DNA of 14,252 nucleotides from Magnetococcales bacterium (GCA_015229095.1 JADGCE010000065.1:1-14252), one strand, 5' to 3'. Counted from the stretch's first letter, positions 1 to 8,672 are shown. The notes: generated by a model from the letters alone, not told the origin. Program-made: numbers and translations.

Positions 1-1045
1 TGCCGTTTTGGGCCTCTGCCATCAAGCGGGCGGAATAGGTGCCAAGCCCCATTCCCCCCTGTTTGCCAAACGTGGCATATTTTTTAAAAAAATTATCCCG
101 GATCTCCTGGGGTACAACCCCTGCGTTGTGAATGGCAATCGAGGCGCGCCCATTCCGGGAGAGGGATATCTGCACAACGCCCATGTGTTTTGAAGCTTCG
201 ATGGCATTTTTGCAGAGATTGGCCAGCATGGTGTAACAGAGTGTGCTGTCTCCATGGACCATGAAGCTCTCCTGTTCCTGCCAGGGATGGCCTTGGATAA
301 AAACTTTTATTTCAACCTGTTTGCCTCTCATCCACCCCTGGCTCTCAGCGCGTATGCGGCGGATGATGGACAACAGGTTGATGGAGTCCAGCGTAACGGC
401 ATAGGTGCCCTGTTCGATTTTGATCAGATCCAGAGAGAGTTGAATCATGGCCATGGCCTGGCGCGCCGAATCACGCATCAGTTTCAGGAACTCCTTGAGC
501 TGTTCCTGGGATATCTCCTTTGCGCCCAGCAGAAAATCGGCAGCGCCGATGATGCCATCGATGGGTGATTTCAGGTCGTGACGCACAATGGCATCCACAT
601 CTTTGCGCAACCGCTCCAACTCCTGCAGTTCGGCATTCTGCCGCTCCAGTTGCCTGTAGGCATCGCGCATGGCCAGATGGGTGGCCACCCTGGCCAGAAC
701 CACCGGTGGGCTGATGGGTTTGGTGATATAATCCACCGCCCCCAGGGCCAACCCTCTGGCCTCGTCCTCGACGGTGGCCATGGCTGTCAGGAAGATGATC
801 GGAATATCCGCCGTCCTGGCGTCGGCTTTCAGGCGTCGGCACACCTCACAACCATCCATGTCGGGCATCCGGATATCCAGCAGGATGAGATCCGGCGGCT
901 TGTCGGAACTGGCCAGGGTGAGGGCCTGGCGACCCGACAGGGTCGCCACCAGGAGATAGTCTCCCAGGACGCCGCGCAATAGATCAATATTTTCTTTGGC
1001 ATCATCGACGATCAGGATCTTTTTGCGGGTGGGTTCTGTGGTCAT
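1..1045 (-). CDS. Response regulator-histidine kinase fusion (REC-HisKA-HATPase), partial at left edge
   Basis: This is a cytoplasmic two-component protein that starts at ATG 1045 on the minus strand and is cut by the window edge after 348 codons. Residues about 8-125 form a receiver domain with acidic pocket D14/D15, phosphoacceptor D57 (LLDIRMPDMDG), T87 and K109. A coiled linker (about 125-150) leads to a HisKA segment with H156 in HDLKSPID, then an ATPase domain with N280 in NLCKNAIEAS and a glycine-rich GGMGLG near the cut. The usual DxG of the G1 box reads HNAG. No membrane segment is seen. The start lies 6 bases after the stop of the upstream hybrid kinase gene, and its AAGGA ribosome site lies inside that gene's end, so the two are probably co-transcribed and translationally coupled. 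Probably only a few tens of residues are missing. The signal and output are unknown. Confidence 0.88.
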   Translation of the reverse strand, partial: MTTEPTRKKILIVDDAKENIDLLRGVLGDYLLVATLSGRQALTLASSDKPPDLILLDIRMPDMDGCEVCRRLKADARTADIPIIFLTAMATVEDEARGLALGAVDYITKPISPPVVLARVATHLAMRDAYRQLERQNAELQELERLRKDVDAIVRHDLKSPIDGIIGAADFLLGAKEISQEQLKEFLKLMRDSARQAMAMIQLSLDLIKIEQGTYAVTLDSINLLSIIRRIRAESQGWMRGKQVEIKVFIQGHPWQEQESFMVHGDSTLCYTMLANLCKNAIEASKHMGVVQISLSRNGRASIAIHNAGVVPQEIRDNFFKKYATFGKQGGMGLGTYSARLMAEAQNG

Positions 1046-1051
1046 GATGGC

Positions 1052-4000
1052 TCAATCCTTTGCCGGGGATGGGCGCAGCAGGCGGGTGATATGCAGCACG
1101 CACTGCCGGGCCGCTTCAAAATGGTACTGGTGGATCGCCTGCTCCATCTCCTGCCACAACAGGGCGGCCTGGCTGGCCTGCAGGTGGGGGCGCAGAGCGG
1201 TCAAAACCCCCTCTGTCTCCAGGGAGTGCTCCTCCAGGAGCCCGGCCAGTGCGCCCAACAGGGGCTCGACCGCGCTGCAGTCGACGGCCACCACCGCGCC
1301 GGGGGAGGGGGGTGGGGTTTCCGGCAGCGGCTCCATGGCCGCCACCCCATCCAGCAGGCTTTGCAGGGTTGCGGAAAAGGTGGTGGCACAGCGGTGCTTC
1401 TGCGAAGCATCCCCATATTGCAAAGCCTGTTCCAGTGCCACGGTGGCCTGATGCAGGGCATCGGCGCCCAGGTTGGCCGCCACGCCCTTGAGCTTGTGCA
1501 GCAGACGCGCGGCCTGTTCGATATCCCCCGCCGCCAACGCCCGGTGGATCTCTGCCGTGGTGGGATGATTTTCTTCGTGGAAACGCCGCAGCAGTTGCCG
1601 ATAGAGGGTTCGGTTGCCGCCGATCCGTTGCACGCCGGTCACACAATCCACCCCAGGCAGCTCCGGCAGGGGTGGCTGTTCCGGGTGTTCCGGGGGGGCC
1701 GCCGGGGTGGTGGCCGGTTGTGCGATGACGCCGATCCAACGCAGCAAGGTGGCATAGAGCTTTTCCGGTTGAATGGGCTTGGTCAAATGGGCATTCATGC
1801 CCGCCGCCAGGCACTTGTCGCGCTCTTCCTCCGTGGCGTGGGCGGTCATGGCAATGATGGGCAGCTTTTGGAAACGGGCCTCTTGACGCAGGCGGCGCGT
1901 GGCCGTCAGGCCATCCATCTCCGGCATTTGCAGATCCATCAAGACGGCATCGTAGGTGGCCTCGTTCAGCATCCGCAACGCCTCCAGGCCGTTGTGGGCA
2001 CTCTCCACCAGCAGCCCGGCCCGCTGCAAAATTTCTGTCGCCACCTGCTGATTGATCGCGTTATCCTCCACCAGCAAAATCCGTCCACCGCCGATCAGGG
2101 CGCGGGTCTCCTGCTCCTCGCTCAAAGCCGTACCCTCCCGGAGCCCCTTTACCTCCTCTCCAAACAGCGTCATGACCGCCTGCCACAGCTTGCCATGGCT
2201 GATCGGTTTGTTGAGGAAGAGATCCGCGCCGGCTTCCAGGGCGCGTTGGCGCAGAGATTCCCGGCCAAAGGCGGTCAGCAGGATACATTTTGGCCGGAAT
2301 GCCGGCGCAGATGTTGCCCCCCGCTCGGCGGATGCCCAGAGCGCGCGTGCCTGGCGGATGGTTTCGATACCATCCATCCCCGGCATTTGCCAGTCCACAA
2401 TCCACAGGGCATGGGGCTCGTTTGCTGTGCAGGCCGCCTGGAAGGCCGCCAAGGCGGCAGCGCCTGACGGGGCCCCGGTGACCGACAGGCCGAAATCGCG
2501 CACAATGGTCGTCGTAATCTCCAAGGCCAGCGGATGGTCATCCACCACCAGGGTTTTTATGCCCTGCCGACGTGCGGGGATCTCCAGGTTTTCACGCTCT
2601 CCCTGTTGCAGATGGACAGCCAGGCTGAAATGAAAGGTGCTGCCGACGCCCGGTAGACTCTCTGCCCCTATCCGGCCCCCCATTAACGCCGTCAACCGTT
2701 TGCAGATGGCCAATCCCAGCCCGGTGCCTGCATATTTGCGGGTGGATGAGTTGTCGAGTTGGACAAACGGCTCAAACAGCTGTTCTATCTGCGCAGGATC
2801 GATACCGATGCCGGTATCCCGCACCGCAAAGTCCAATTGCAGCGTTCCTGGCTGGATCTCTGTTGTTTGGAGGGAGAGTTCCACGCTGCCCTGTTCGGTA
2901 AATTTGATGGCGTTCCGGATCAGGTTGACCAACACCTGTTCCATGCGCAGGGAATCGCCGACCAGGCGTCTGTTGCACCCCATGGGCAGGGAAAAGAGCA
3001 GTTCAAGGCCCTTGTCCGCCGCCTGTTCGCTGAAAAGATCGCTCAATCGATCGAGCAGATCGGACAGATAAAAGGGGGCGGGTCGCAACCGCATGCGCCC
3101 GGCATCCATCTTGGAAAAGTCCAGGATGTCATTGATCAGGGAGAGCAAGGTGTGGGAGGATGAGTTGATTTTTCTCAGATAATCCAGCATTTGTGGTGGC
3201 GGATCCGACTGGATGGCCAGGTGACTCAGGCCGATGACGGCATTCATCGGGGTGCGGATTTCGTGACTCATGTTGGCGATAAAGGCGCTTTTTTCCTGAG
3301 ATGCGGCCTCTGCAGCGCGCAGCGCCTCTGCCAGCCGCTCTGCGGCCTGTTGGCGAAGGTTGGCATCCCTCTGCAAAACGACGACCCATCCCGTGAAAAA
3401 AGCGGTCGCCAGCAGAGAGATAATTATAGGCATTAAAATGCGTTCTATATGATCAATATTTTCAAAATAGGATGTTTCGTATTTAATTGTTATCATTTCC
3501 CATGGTTTGTCCACTGCTTCTACGGTGTTCTGTGTGGAGAGGGTGGAGGAGTTTTTCGGTTCAGAAACAGCGGGTCGGTTTGTGAAAAAGCCCTCAACAT
3601 TTGGACGCTTTCTGGAAAGATGAACATGAAACGGCTCTTGATCCTTTTCCTGCAACAAAAAATCGATGCCTGCGGCCTGCAGATTTTTGATGGAATGGTC
3701 GATCAAATCGGCGATGGAACAAAAGACCACATAAAATCCATGCAGATGCTGCCGACGCTCTTTCTGCGTCTCCGCCGGCAGGCCGTTGTGGTAAATGGGC
3801 AGGACGAGCAACAGCCCCTTGTCCTTTCCGAATGCCCCCTGTTGGTCAAAAACGGCGCTGGCCGCCGCCTGGCCGCTGTCGCGCGCGCGCTCCAACGCAT
3901 CCAGGAAGAGTGGGTGGGAGGCCAGGTCGAACCCCAACAGGGGGGTGGGTGGTTCCATGTACTGGATGGGAAAATGTGCTTTTCGCCGAGGGGCAGTCTG

Positions 4001-4441
4001 CAGCGTGCCTGCGTCGGTATACTCGGTGATTTCGAAGCCCGCAACGGCAACGCGGCTCTCATGGGTGCTCTCTTCAAAGGTCTGCCGTTGTTCCCCGGTA
4101 ATCCAGGGCACCCAGGCCAGCTTCATGTGGGTTGGAATTTTGACGAACGCCTGTTGTGTGAAGGTGTGGAACTCATCCCACTCGACAGATTTTGACGCCA
4201 GGTAAAGAGAGCGCAGATCCTGCAAAGAGTCCAACCGCTCCTGGATGCCCTGCTCAATGGCACGACGCCGTTTTTCGGAGTGTTCAAGAAACGTATCCCG
4301 GATCCTTGCGTCGACATGGTCGCGTGCCTGGTAGAAGAGCGCGCATGTGAGCAACAACCCGGCGGTTCCCAACCATACGGCCATCCGGTATGCCTGCAAC
4401 AATGCTTGGATGCGGATGAGGCCACCCTGTAAAAGGCGCAT
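1052..4441 (-). CDS. CHASE-domain hybrid sensor histidine kinase (HisKA-HATPase-REC-REC-Hpt)
   Basis: This is a membrane-bound, multistep phosphorelay kinase of 1129 residues with BarA/ArcB-like architecture. A membrane segment at about 20-38 and a second at about 335-357 enclose a periplasmic CHASE domain, recognised by WVPW near 110-113 and by FPIQYMEPP and LLGFDLASHP around 157-177. A coiled coil (360-385) leads to the HisKA box with H393 in SHEIRTPMN. The ATPase domain has N510 (NLIRNAIKF), D542 (DTGIGI) and GTGLGLAI at 572-579. Receiver 1 has D634/D635, D683, T723 and K745. Receiver 2 has E792/D793, D836, T866 and K888. The Hpt domain has H982 in LLHKLKG. All phosphotransfer residues are present, so it should be active. 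GAGAGGGA precedes the ATG. CHASE domains sense small extracellular ligands; which one is not visible. The downstream receiver-kinase is the likely partner. Confidence 0.95.
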   Translation of the reverse strand: MRLLQGGLIRIQALLQAYRMAVWLGTAGLLLTCALFYQARDHVDARIRDTFLEHSEKRRRAIEQGIQERLDSLQDLRSLYLASKSVEWDEFHTFTQQAFVKIPTHMKLAWVPWITGEQRQTFEESTHESRVAVAGFEITEYTDAGTLQTAPRRKAHFPIQYMEPPTPLLGFDLASHPLFLDALERARDSGQAAASAVFDQQGAFGKDKGLLLVLPIYHNGLPAETQKERRQHLHGFYVVFCSIADLIDHSIKNLQAAGIDFLLQEKDQEPFHVHLSRKRPNVEGFFTNRPAVSEPKNSSTLSTQNTVEAVDKPWEMITIKYETSYFENIDHIERILMPIIISLLATAFFTGWVVVLQRDANLRQQAAERLAEALRAAEAASQEKSAFIANMSHEIRTPMNAVIGLSHLAIQSDPPPQMLDYLRKINSSSHTLLSLINDILDFSKMDAGRMRLRPAPFYLSDLLDRLSDLFSEQAADKGLELLFSLPMGCNRRLVGDSLRMEQVLVNLIRNAIKFTEQGSVELSLQTTEIQPGTLQLDFAVRDTGIGIDPAQIEQLFEPFVQLDNSSTRKYAGTGLGLAICKRLTALMGGRIGAESLPGVGSTFHFSLAVHLQQGERENLEIPARRQGIKTLVVDDHPLALEITTTIVRDFGLSVTGAPSGAAALAAFQAACTANEPHALWIVDWQMPGMDGIETIRQARALWASAERGATSAPAFRPKCILLTAFGRESLRQRALEAGADLFLNKPISHGKLWQAVMTLFGEEVKGLREGTALSEEQETRALIGGGRILLVEDNAINQQVATEILQRAGLLVESAHNGLEALRMLNEATYDAVLMDLQMPEMDGLTATRRLRQEARFQKLPIIAMTAHATEEERDKCLAAGMNAHLTKPIQPEKLYATLLRWIGVIAQPATTPAAPPEHPEQPPLPELPGVDCVTGVQRIGGNRTLYRQLLRRFHEENHPTTAEIHRALAAGDIEQAARLLHKLKGVAANLGADALHQATVALEQALQYGDASQKHRCATTFSATLQSLLDGVAAMEPLPETPPPSPGAVVAVDCSAVEPLLGALAGLLEEHSLETEGVLTALRPHLQASQAALLWQEMEQAIHQYHFEAARQCVLHITRLLRPSPAKD

Positions 4442-4710
4442 TTTTTCCCTCTCTTTGGTTTCGATGCTTGGTGCTACGGGTTTTCACCGTCTAGGATACA
4501 AGGTTTTCTTGTGTAGGATCAAGGATCCCTCTGCTGCTGTCGTGCGCTCTGCCCGGTGTGGCATGGCCGGGTTGTCGATGCCATGCACAGGTGACTTGTC
4601 CCTGCTGACATGGTACTCTACCCCTATGGGAGGTGTGGGGGCCGGTTATGCCTCGCGGCCACGGGAGGGCCAAAAAGCCACAATTCGCTGCCATATTGTT
4701 GGAGAAAACG
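4442..4710. other. Divergent intergenic region between the kinase pair and metX
   Basis: These 269 bases must carry the promoters of both divergent units, but I find no convincing -35/-10 pair on either strand. Small structures are visible. ACAAG/CTTGT forms an inverted repeat at 4498-4512. TGGCAT (4559-4564) can pair with ATGCCA (4578-4583), or GCATGG (4561-4566) with CCATGC (4581-4586); these pairings are mutually exclusive. I do not recognise a known riboswitch. An in-frame extension of metX back to 4633 is open, but its residues do not resemble a MetX N-terminus. Confidence 0.4.
4701..4705 (+). promoter_or_regulatory. Ribosome binding site fixing the metX start
   Basis: GGAGA lies 5 bases before ATG 4711. 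The open frame extends upstream to 4633, but this site and the usual MetX N-terminal length favour 4711. Confidence 0.7.
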
Positions 4711-5925
4711 ATGGAAATTCCGTCTCCCCCTCCGGCCCAATCGGTTGGGGTGGTGCAAACCCAGTTTGTCGAACTGTTCAACACCGGGAAGCGGTTGCTC
4801 CTGGACTGTGGTGCCACCCTGGGGCCGGTGCGGGTGGCCTATGAAACCTATGGCCGGCTCAATCCGGAGGCTTCCAACGCCATCCTGCTTTGCCATGCCC
4901 TTTCAGGCACGGCCCATGCCGCCGGTCGCCACGACCCGAACGATCCGAAAACGACCGGCTGGTGGGATCTGTGCGTGGGGCCAGGCAAACCTTTTGATAC
5001 AGACCGTTTTTTTGTGATTTGCAGCAACAATCTGGGGGGCTGCGACGGCACCACCGGCCCCTCCAGCATCGATCCTGCCAGCGAACGTCCCTACGGCTTG
5101 ACCTTTCCCATGATCACCATCGCCGATATGGCCCGCTTGCAAAAGGCCCTGGTGGACCATCTGGGGGTGCGCCGGTTGCTGGCCGTGGCCGGGGGCTCCA
5201 TGGGGGGGATGCTCGCCTTGCAGTGGGCCCTGGACTATCCGGACAGCCTGGCAGCGGCCATCATCATCGCCTCCACCCCCCGGTTGTCGGCGCAAAATAT
5301 CGCCTTCAACGCCGTGGCCCGCCAGGCCATCATGGCCGATCCCCACTTTAACGGCGGCAACTATTATGACAAGGAGCGGCCCCGCAAGGGGCTGGCCCTG
5401 GCCCGCATGATGGCCCACATCACCTATCTTTCCGAAAAAGGGTTGCACGACAAATTTGGTCGCCGCCTGCAGGACCGGGAAAAGCTCTCCTTCGGTTTTG
5501 AAAACGATTTTGCCGTCGAAAGCTATCTGCACTACCAGGGCTCCTCCTTTGTCAAAAAATTTGATGCCAACACCTACCTGTACATTACCAAGGCAATGGA
5601 TTATTTTGATCCCTTCCCGGATCCGCGTACCACGGCAGAGCGTCTGGCCGCCGTCACGGCAAAAATGATGGTGATGAGCTTCGATACGGATTGGCGATTT
5701 GATACCTCCCGGTCGAAAGAGCTGGTCAAGATACTCAATTGGCACGCCAAAAAAGTGACCTTCGAGGAGTTTCCCTCTCCCCATGGTCATGACGCCTTCT
5801 TGCTGTATCAGCCGTTGTACCAGCAATCCTTGGCCTCCTTTCTCAACCGCCTGTATCTGGAGCAGGTCGGGGGATTGGTCGCTGCACCGGTGGAAACCGA
5901 CGAGAGGGTGGACGGCATTGTCTAG
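4711..5925 (+). CDS. metX: Homoserine O-acyltransferase MetX
   Basis: MetX acylates homoserine with acetyl- or succinyl-CoA, the committed cytoplasmic step of methionine synthesis. The 404-residue product is an alpha/beta-hydrolase. The oxyanion and N-terminal landmarks are LDCGATLGP (31-39), AYETYGRLN (43-51) and CHALSGTAH (61-69), followed by NLGGCDGTTGPSS around 107-119. The nucleophile S163 sits in GGSMGG, the acid is probably D327 and the base H360 in HGHDAF. Length matches the family. The open frame continues upstream, but ATG 4711 has GGAGA at ideal spacing and gives the expected N-terminus. The stop overlaps metW, which forms a functional pair with metX in many proteobacteria. Acetyl versus succinyl preference cannot be read safely from sequence alone. 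Confidence 0.96.
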   Translation: MEIPSPPPAQSVGVVQTQFVELFNTGKRLLLDCGATLGPVRVAYETYGRLNPEASNAILLCHALSGTAHAAGRHDPNDPKTTGWWDLCVGPGKPFDTDRFFVICSNNLGGCDGTTGPSSIDPASERPYGLTFPMITIADMARLQKALVDHLGVRRLLAVAGGSMGGMLALQWALDYPDSLAAAIIIASTPRLSAQNIAFNAVARQAIMADPHFNGGNYYDKERPRKGLALARMMAHITYLSEKGLHDKFGRRLQDREKLSFGFENDFAVESYLHYQGSSFVKKFDANTYLYITKAMDYFDPFPDPRTTAERLAAVTAKMMVMSFDTDWRFDTSRSKELVKILNWHAKKVTFEEFPSPHGHDAFLLYQPLYQQSLASFLNRLYLEQVGGLVAAPVETDERVDGIV

Positions 5926-6559
5926 ACTGCGTATTGACCAGGCGATTATCGCCAAACTGGTGGATGAGCGCTCCCGCGTCCTGGATCTGGGCTGCGGCGA
6001 TGGTTTGTTGTTGGAATATCTTTTCCAACACAAACAGGTGCAGGGCTTCGGAGTGGAAATCTCCCACGCCGGGGTGCATGCCTGCATTGCCCGGGGGCTG
6101 CCGGTGTATCATGGGGATATCGACCAGGGGCTCTCCGACCATCAGGATGGCTCCTTCGACTATGTGATTCTCTCCCTGACCCTGCAGGCGGTGCGCCGAC
6201 CCGAATTTGTCCTGCAGGAGATGTTGCGGGTGGGCAAACGGAGTATCGTCTCTTTTCCCAATTTTGGCTATTGGCGCATCCGTACCCGTCTGGCTTTCGG
6301 CGGGCGGATGCCCAGGAGCGTGCTGCTGCCGGACTCCTGGTACGAAACCCCCAACGCCCATCTCTGTACCATTCTGGATTTTCAGGATCTGTGCAATACG
6401 ATGCAGATTCGCATTTTGCGCCAGATTCCCCTGGCAGCCGGCGGGGGACTGCCCAGCGGTCTCATTTCACAGGGGCTCTCCAGATGGCTGGTGCCCCGCT
6501 CGGCGGCCAACCTGTTGGCCCCCATCGCTGTCTTTCTTTTGGAAAGGGGAGAACCATGA
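5918..6559 (+). CDS. metW: Methionine biosynthesis protein MetW
   Basis: MetW is a class I SAM-dependent methyltransferase-like protein found beside metX and needed for full MetX activity in some proteobacteria; its exact reaction is poorly defined. The 213-residue product has the SAM loop DLGCGDG (23-29), an acidic strand end at GVEIS (45-49), and family signatures TLQAVRRP (88-95), VSFPNFGYWR (111-120) and ETPNAHLCT (143-151). I chose TTG 5918 because homologues begin just before an RID-type motif (here LRIDQ), and GAGAGGG at 5902-5908 is well spaced. No ATG is available near the domain start. This start overlaps metX by 8 bases, which implies translational coupling. The stop overlaps the hpt start as ATGA. 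CTG 5927 is a less likely start. Confidence 0.93.
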   Translation: MSRLRIDQAIIAKLVDERSRVLDLGCGDGLLLEYLFQHKQVQGFGVEISHAGVHACIARGLPVYHGDIDQGLSDHQDGSFDYVILSLTLQAVRRPEFVLQEMLRVGKRSIVSFPNFGYWRIRTRLAFGGRMPRSVLLPDSWYETPNAHLCTILDFQDLCNTMQIRILRQIPLAAGGGLPSGLISQGLSRWLVPRSAANLLAPIAVFLLERGEP

Positions 6560-7083
6560 GCATTGCAATCACGCCGCTTATTACCGAAGAGCAGATCCGC
6601 GCCCGGGTGGTGGCCCTGGCGGCGGAGATTGCGCCCCGGTTGCTGCCCGGCACTGTGGTGGTGGCTCTGTTGAAGGGGGCCTTTGTCTTTGCCGCCGACC
6701 TGCTGCGGGAGTTGGCGCGCCACAATCTTGACCTGAATCTGGATTTTATGGTCCTCTCCTCCTACGGCAACGACACCCGCAGCAGTGGTCGGGTATTGAT
6801 CAACCTGGATTGCCAAAAGTTGGTGGAAAACCGGGATGTGCTGCTGCTGGATGACATTCTGGACAGCGGCAACACCCTGACCTTTGCCGTCAACCATATG
6901 CGCTTCAAAGGGGCGGAGCGCATCTCCACCTGCGTGCTGCTGGACAAGCCCTCGCGCCGACAGACCTATTTCCAGGCCGATTTTGTCGGCTTCACCATCG
7001 AGGATCTCTTTGTGGTGGGCTATGGCATCGATTATGCCGAACGGTTTCGCGAGCTTCCCTTTATCGGCCATCTGACGGAGTAG
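6556..7083 (+). CDS. hpt: Hypoxanthine phosphoribosyltransferase
   Basis: This purine-salvage enzyme converts hypoxanthine or guanine plus PRPP to IMP or GMP in the cytoplasm. The 175-residue length is typical of bacterial Hpt. The LKGAF loop is at 39-43, the flexible-loop SSYGNDTRSSG at 68-78, and the PRPP-binding motif LLLDDILDSGNTL at 96-108, with the acidic pair D99/D100. The base-binding region DKPSRR and the C-terminal DFVGFTIEDLFVVGYG, which contacts base and metal, follow the family. ATG 6556 overlaps the metW stop by four bases and follows AGGGGAG. It shares the PRPP pool with hisG two genes downstream. Xanthine-preferring relatives exist, but the motif set fits Hpt best. Confidence 0.95.
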   Translation: MSIAITPLITEEQIRARVVALAAEIAPRLLPGTVVVALLKGAFVFAADLLRELARHNLDLNLDFMVLSSYGNDTRSSGRVLINLDCQKLVENRDVLLLDDILDSGNTLTFAVNHMRFKGAERISTCVLLDKPSRRQTYFQADFVGFTIEDLFVVGYGIDYAERFRELPFIGHLTE

Positions 7084-7088
7084 GATTC

Positions 7089-7769
7089 TTGTTGCCTTTT
7101 GCGGTGCGGGGGGTGTTGTTTGATCTGGATGGCACCCTGGTGGATTCGGCCCCGGATTTGTGGGGCGCCATGAACCATGTCCTGGCTGCGCGGGGTTATC
7201 CCCTGTTGGAGCTGCAGCAGGTGCGTCATCTGGTCGGCCATGGCGCCCGTTGTCTGCTGGCCAGGGGATTTTGGGGCGAGGAGGCGGAACCGCCCCTGGC
7301 GGACACCGCCTTTGAAGAGGCGGTTGCCCTCTTCCTGGCCTATTATCGGGACCATTTGACCGACAACTCCCTTCCCTATCCCGGTGTGCGGGAGGCTTTG
7401 CAGCGGCTTCAGCAGCAGGGTCTGTTCCTGGGGGTGGTGACCAACAAACCGGAAGCCCTGGCCCGGAAGATGCTGGAAGAGCTGCATCTGCGTCCCTTTT
7501 TCAGTCAGGTGGTGGGGGGGGACAGTTTGCCGCAACGCAAGCCGGCTGCGGAGCCTTTATTGTATCCTCTGAATCAATGGGGTATTTTGCCCCATCAGGC
7601 CCTGATGGTGGGGGATTCCAGTACCGATGTGGAGGCCGCCCGTGCGGCGGGATGTCCGGTCGTGTTGATGAGCCACGGTTACAGCCGTGGTATCGCTGTT
7701 CAGCAGCTGCGGGCCGATGCCGTGCTGGACCATTTTGAACAATTGCCCGGTTGTCTGTGTGCGGAGTGA
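7089..7769 (+). CDS. gph: HAD-family phosphoglycolate phosphatase-like protein
   Basis: This is a 226-residue haloacid-dehalogenase phosphatase of the Gph/PGP group. It probably hydrolyses 2-phosphoglycolate, formed by DNA repair or by Rubisco oxygenation. Motif I is FDLDGTLVDS with D12 and D14, motif II VVTNK with T118, the lysine is K151 and motif IV is MVGDSSTDVEAA with D176 and D180. An alpha-helical cap (about 20-90) of the Gph type sits between motifs I and II. The start is TTG, either 7089 or 7092, after GGAGTAGGA; the two differ by one residue. It begins 5 bases after hpt. HAD phosphatases are often promiscuous, so substrate assignment is less certain than family. A nucleotidase or PpaX-like pyrophosphatase role is possible. 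Confidence 0.88.
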   Translation: MLPFAVRGVLFDLDGTLVDSAPDLWGAMNHVLAARGYPLLELQQVRHLVGHGARCLLARGFWGEEAEPPLADTAFEEAVALFLAYYRDHLTDNSLPYPGVREALQRLQQQGLFLGVVTNKPEALARKMLEELHLRPFFSQVVGGDSLPQRKPAAEPLLYPLNQWGILPHQALMVGDSSTDVEAARAAGCPVVLMSHGYSRGIAVQQLRADAVLDHFEQLPGCLCAE

Positions 7770-7793
7770 CCGGGCAGGAAAAGAGGAACCACG

Positions 7794-8672
7794 ATGACAC
7801 CATTAAAATTGGGTATTCCCAAGGGCAGCCTGGAACAGTCTACCATCGAGTTGTTTGCCCAGGCGGGTTGGCATATCACCCCGTTTTCCCGCAATTATTT
7901 TCCTGCTGTCGACGATCCTGAACTGCGTTGCTCCCTGGTCCGTCCCCAGGAGATGGCCGTTTATGTGGCGGATGGCACTCTGGATCTCGGCCTGACCGGC
8001 CTGGATTGGATCCTGGAGCGCAATTGCGAGGAAAAGGTGGTTTCGGTGGCCACCCTGGACTATTCCAAAAGCTCCAATCAACCCTGTCGCTGGGTGTTGG
8101 TGGTGCGCAAGGATGCGCCGATCCATACCTTGGCCGACCTGCAGGGCAAGCGGATTGCCACCGAATTGGAACAGGTGACCCGCCGTTATCTGCAGCGCCA
8201 TGGGGTTCAGGCGGAGGTGATCTTCTCCTGGGGGGCCACGGAGGCCAAGGCGGTGGAAGGATTGGTGGATGCGGTGGTGGAAATCACCGAAACCGGCTCC
8301 ACCATCCACGCCCATGGTTTGCGCATTGTCGAGGAGGTGATGCAGACCAGCACCCGCCTGATCGCCCATCCGGCGGCCTATGCGGATCCCTGGAAAAGGG
8401 CGAAGATCGAGCAGATTTCCCTGTTGTTGACCGCTGCGTTGACAGCCCGCCACAAGGTGGTTCTGAAGATGAACATTCCGTCGGCGTGTCTGGCGGATCT
8501 GCTGGCCTTTTTGCCCAGTTTGCAGTCACCCACCGTCAGCCATCTGACCGACCCGGCCTGGTCGGCGGTGGAGACGGTGGTGGATCGTCGGGAGGTCAGA
8601 AACCTGATTCCCCGTCTGAAAGGGGTGGGTGCGGTGGGTATCCTGGAGTATGATCTAAAAAAAGTGGTATAA
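7794..8672 (+). CDS. hisG: ATP phosphoribosyltransferase, long form HisG
   Basis: HisG catalyses the first, feedback-inhibited step of histidine synthesis: ATP plus PRPP gives phosphoribosyl-ATP. The 292-residue length and the C-terminal region from about 218 (KVVLKMNIPS, LPSLQSPTVS, VETVVDRREV, VGILEYDL) mark the long form, which carries its own histidine-sensing ACT-like domain and does not need HisZ. The N-terminus has GIPKGSL (7-13), and the PRPP loop with TETGSTIHAHGLRIVEEV lies at 165-182. ATG 7794 has GAGGAA five bases upstream. It closes the metX-metW-hpt-gph run and is followed by a GC-rich hairpin. No other his genes are in the window. Confidence 0.96.
   Translation: MTPLKLGIPKGSLEQSTIELFAQAGWHITPFSRNYFPAVDDPELRCSLVRPQEMAVYVADGTLDLGLTGLDWILERNCEEKVVSVATLDYSKSSNQPCRWVLVVRKDAPIHTLADLQGKRIATELEQVTRRYLQRHGVQAEVIFSWGATEAKAVEGLVDAVVEITETGSTIHAHGLRIVEEVMQTSTRLIAHPAAYADPWKRAKIEQISLLLTAALTARHKVVLKMNIPSACLADLLAFLPSLQSPTVSHLTDPAWSAVETVVDRREVRNLIPRLKGVGAVGILEYDLKKVV

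Noticed and set aside
4540..4700. Possible SAM-sensing riboswitch before metX
   Set aside because: Only weak 6-base hairpins are visible and I cannot match a SAM-I, SAM-II or SAH riboswitch core. A covariance-model search would settle it.
4903..6087. 394-codon minus-strand open frame opposite metX/metW
   Set aside because: The plus strand encodes complete MetX and MetW; the antisense product shows no domain.
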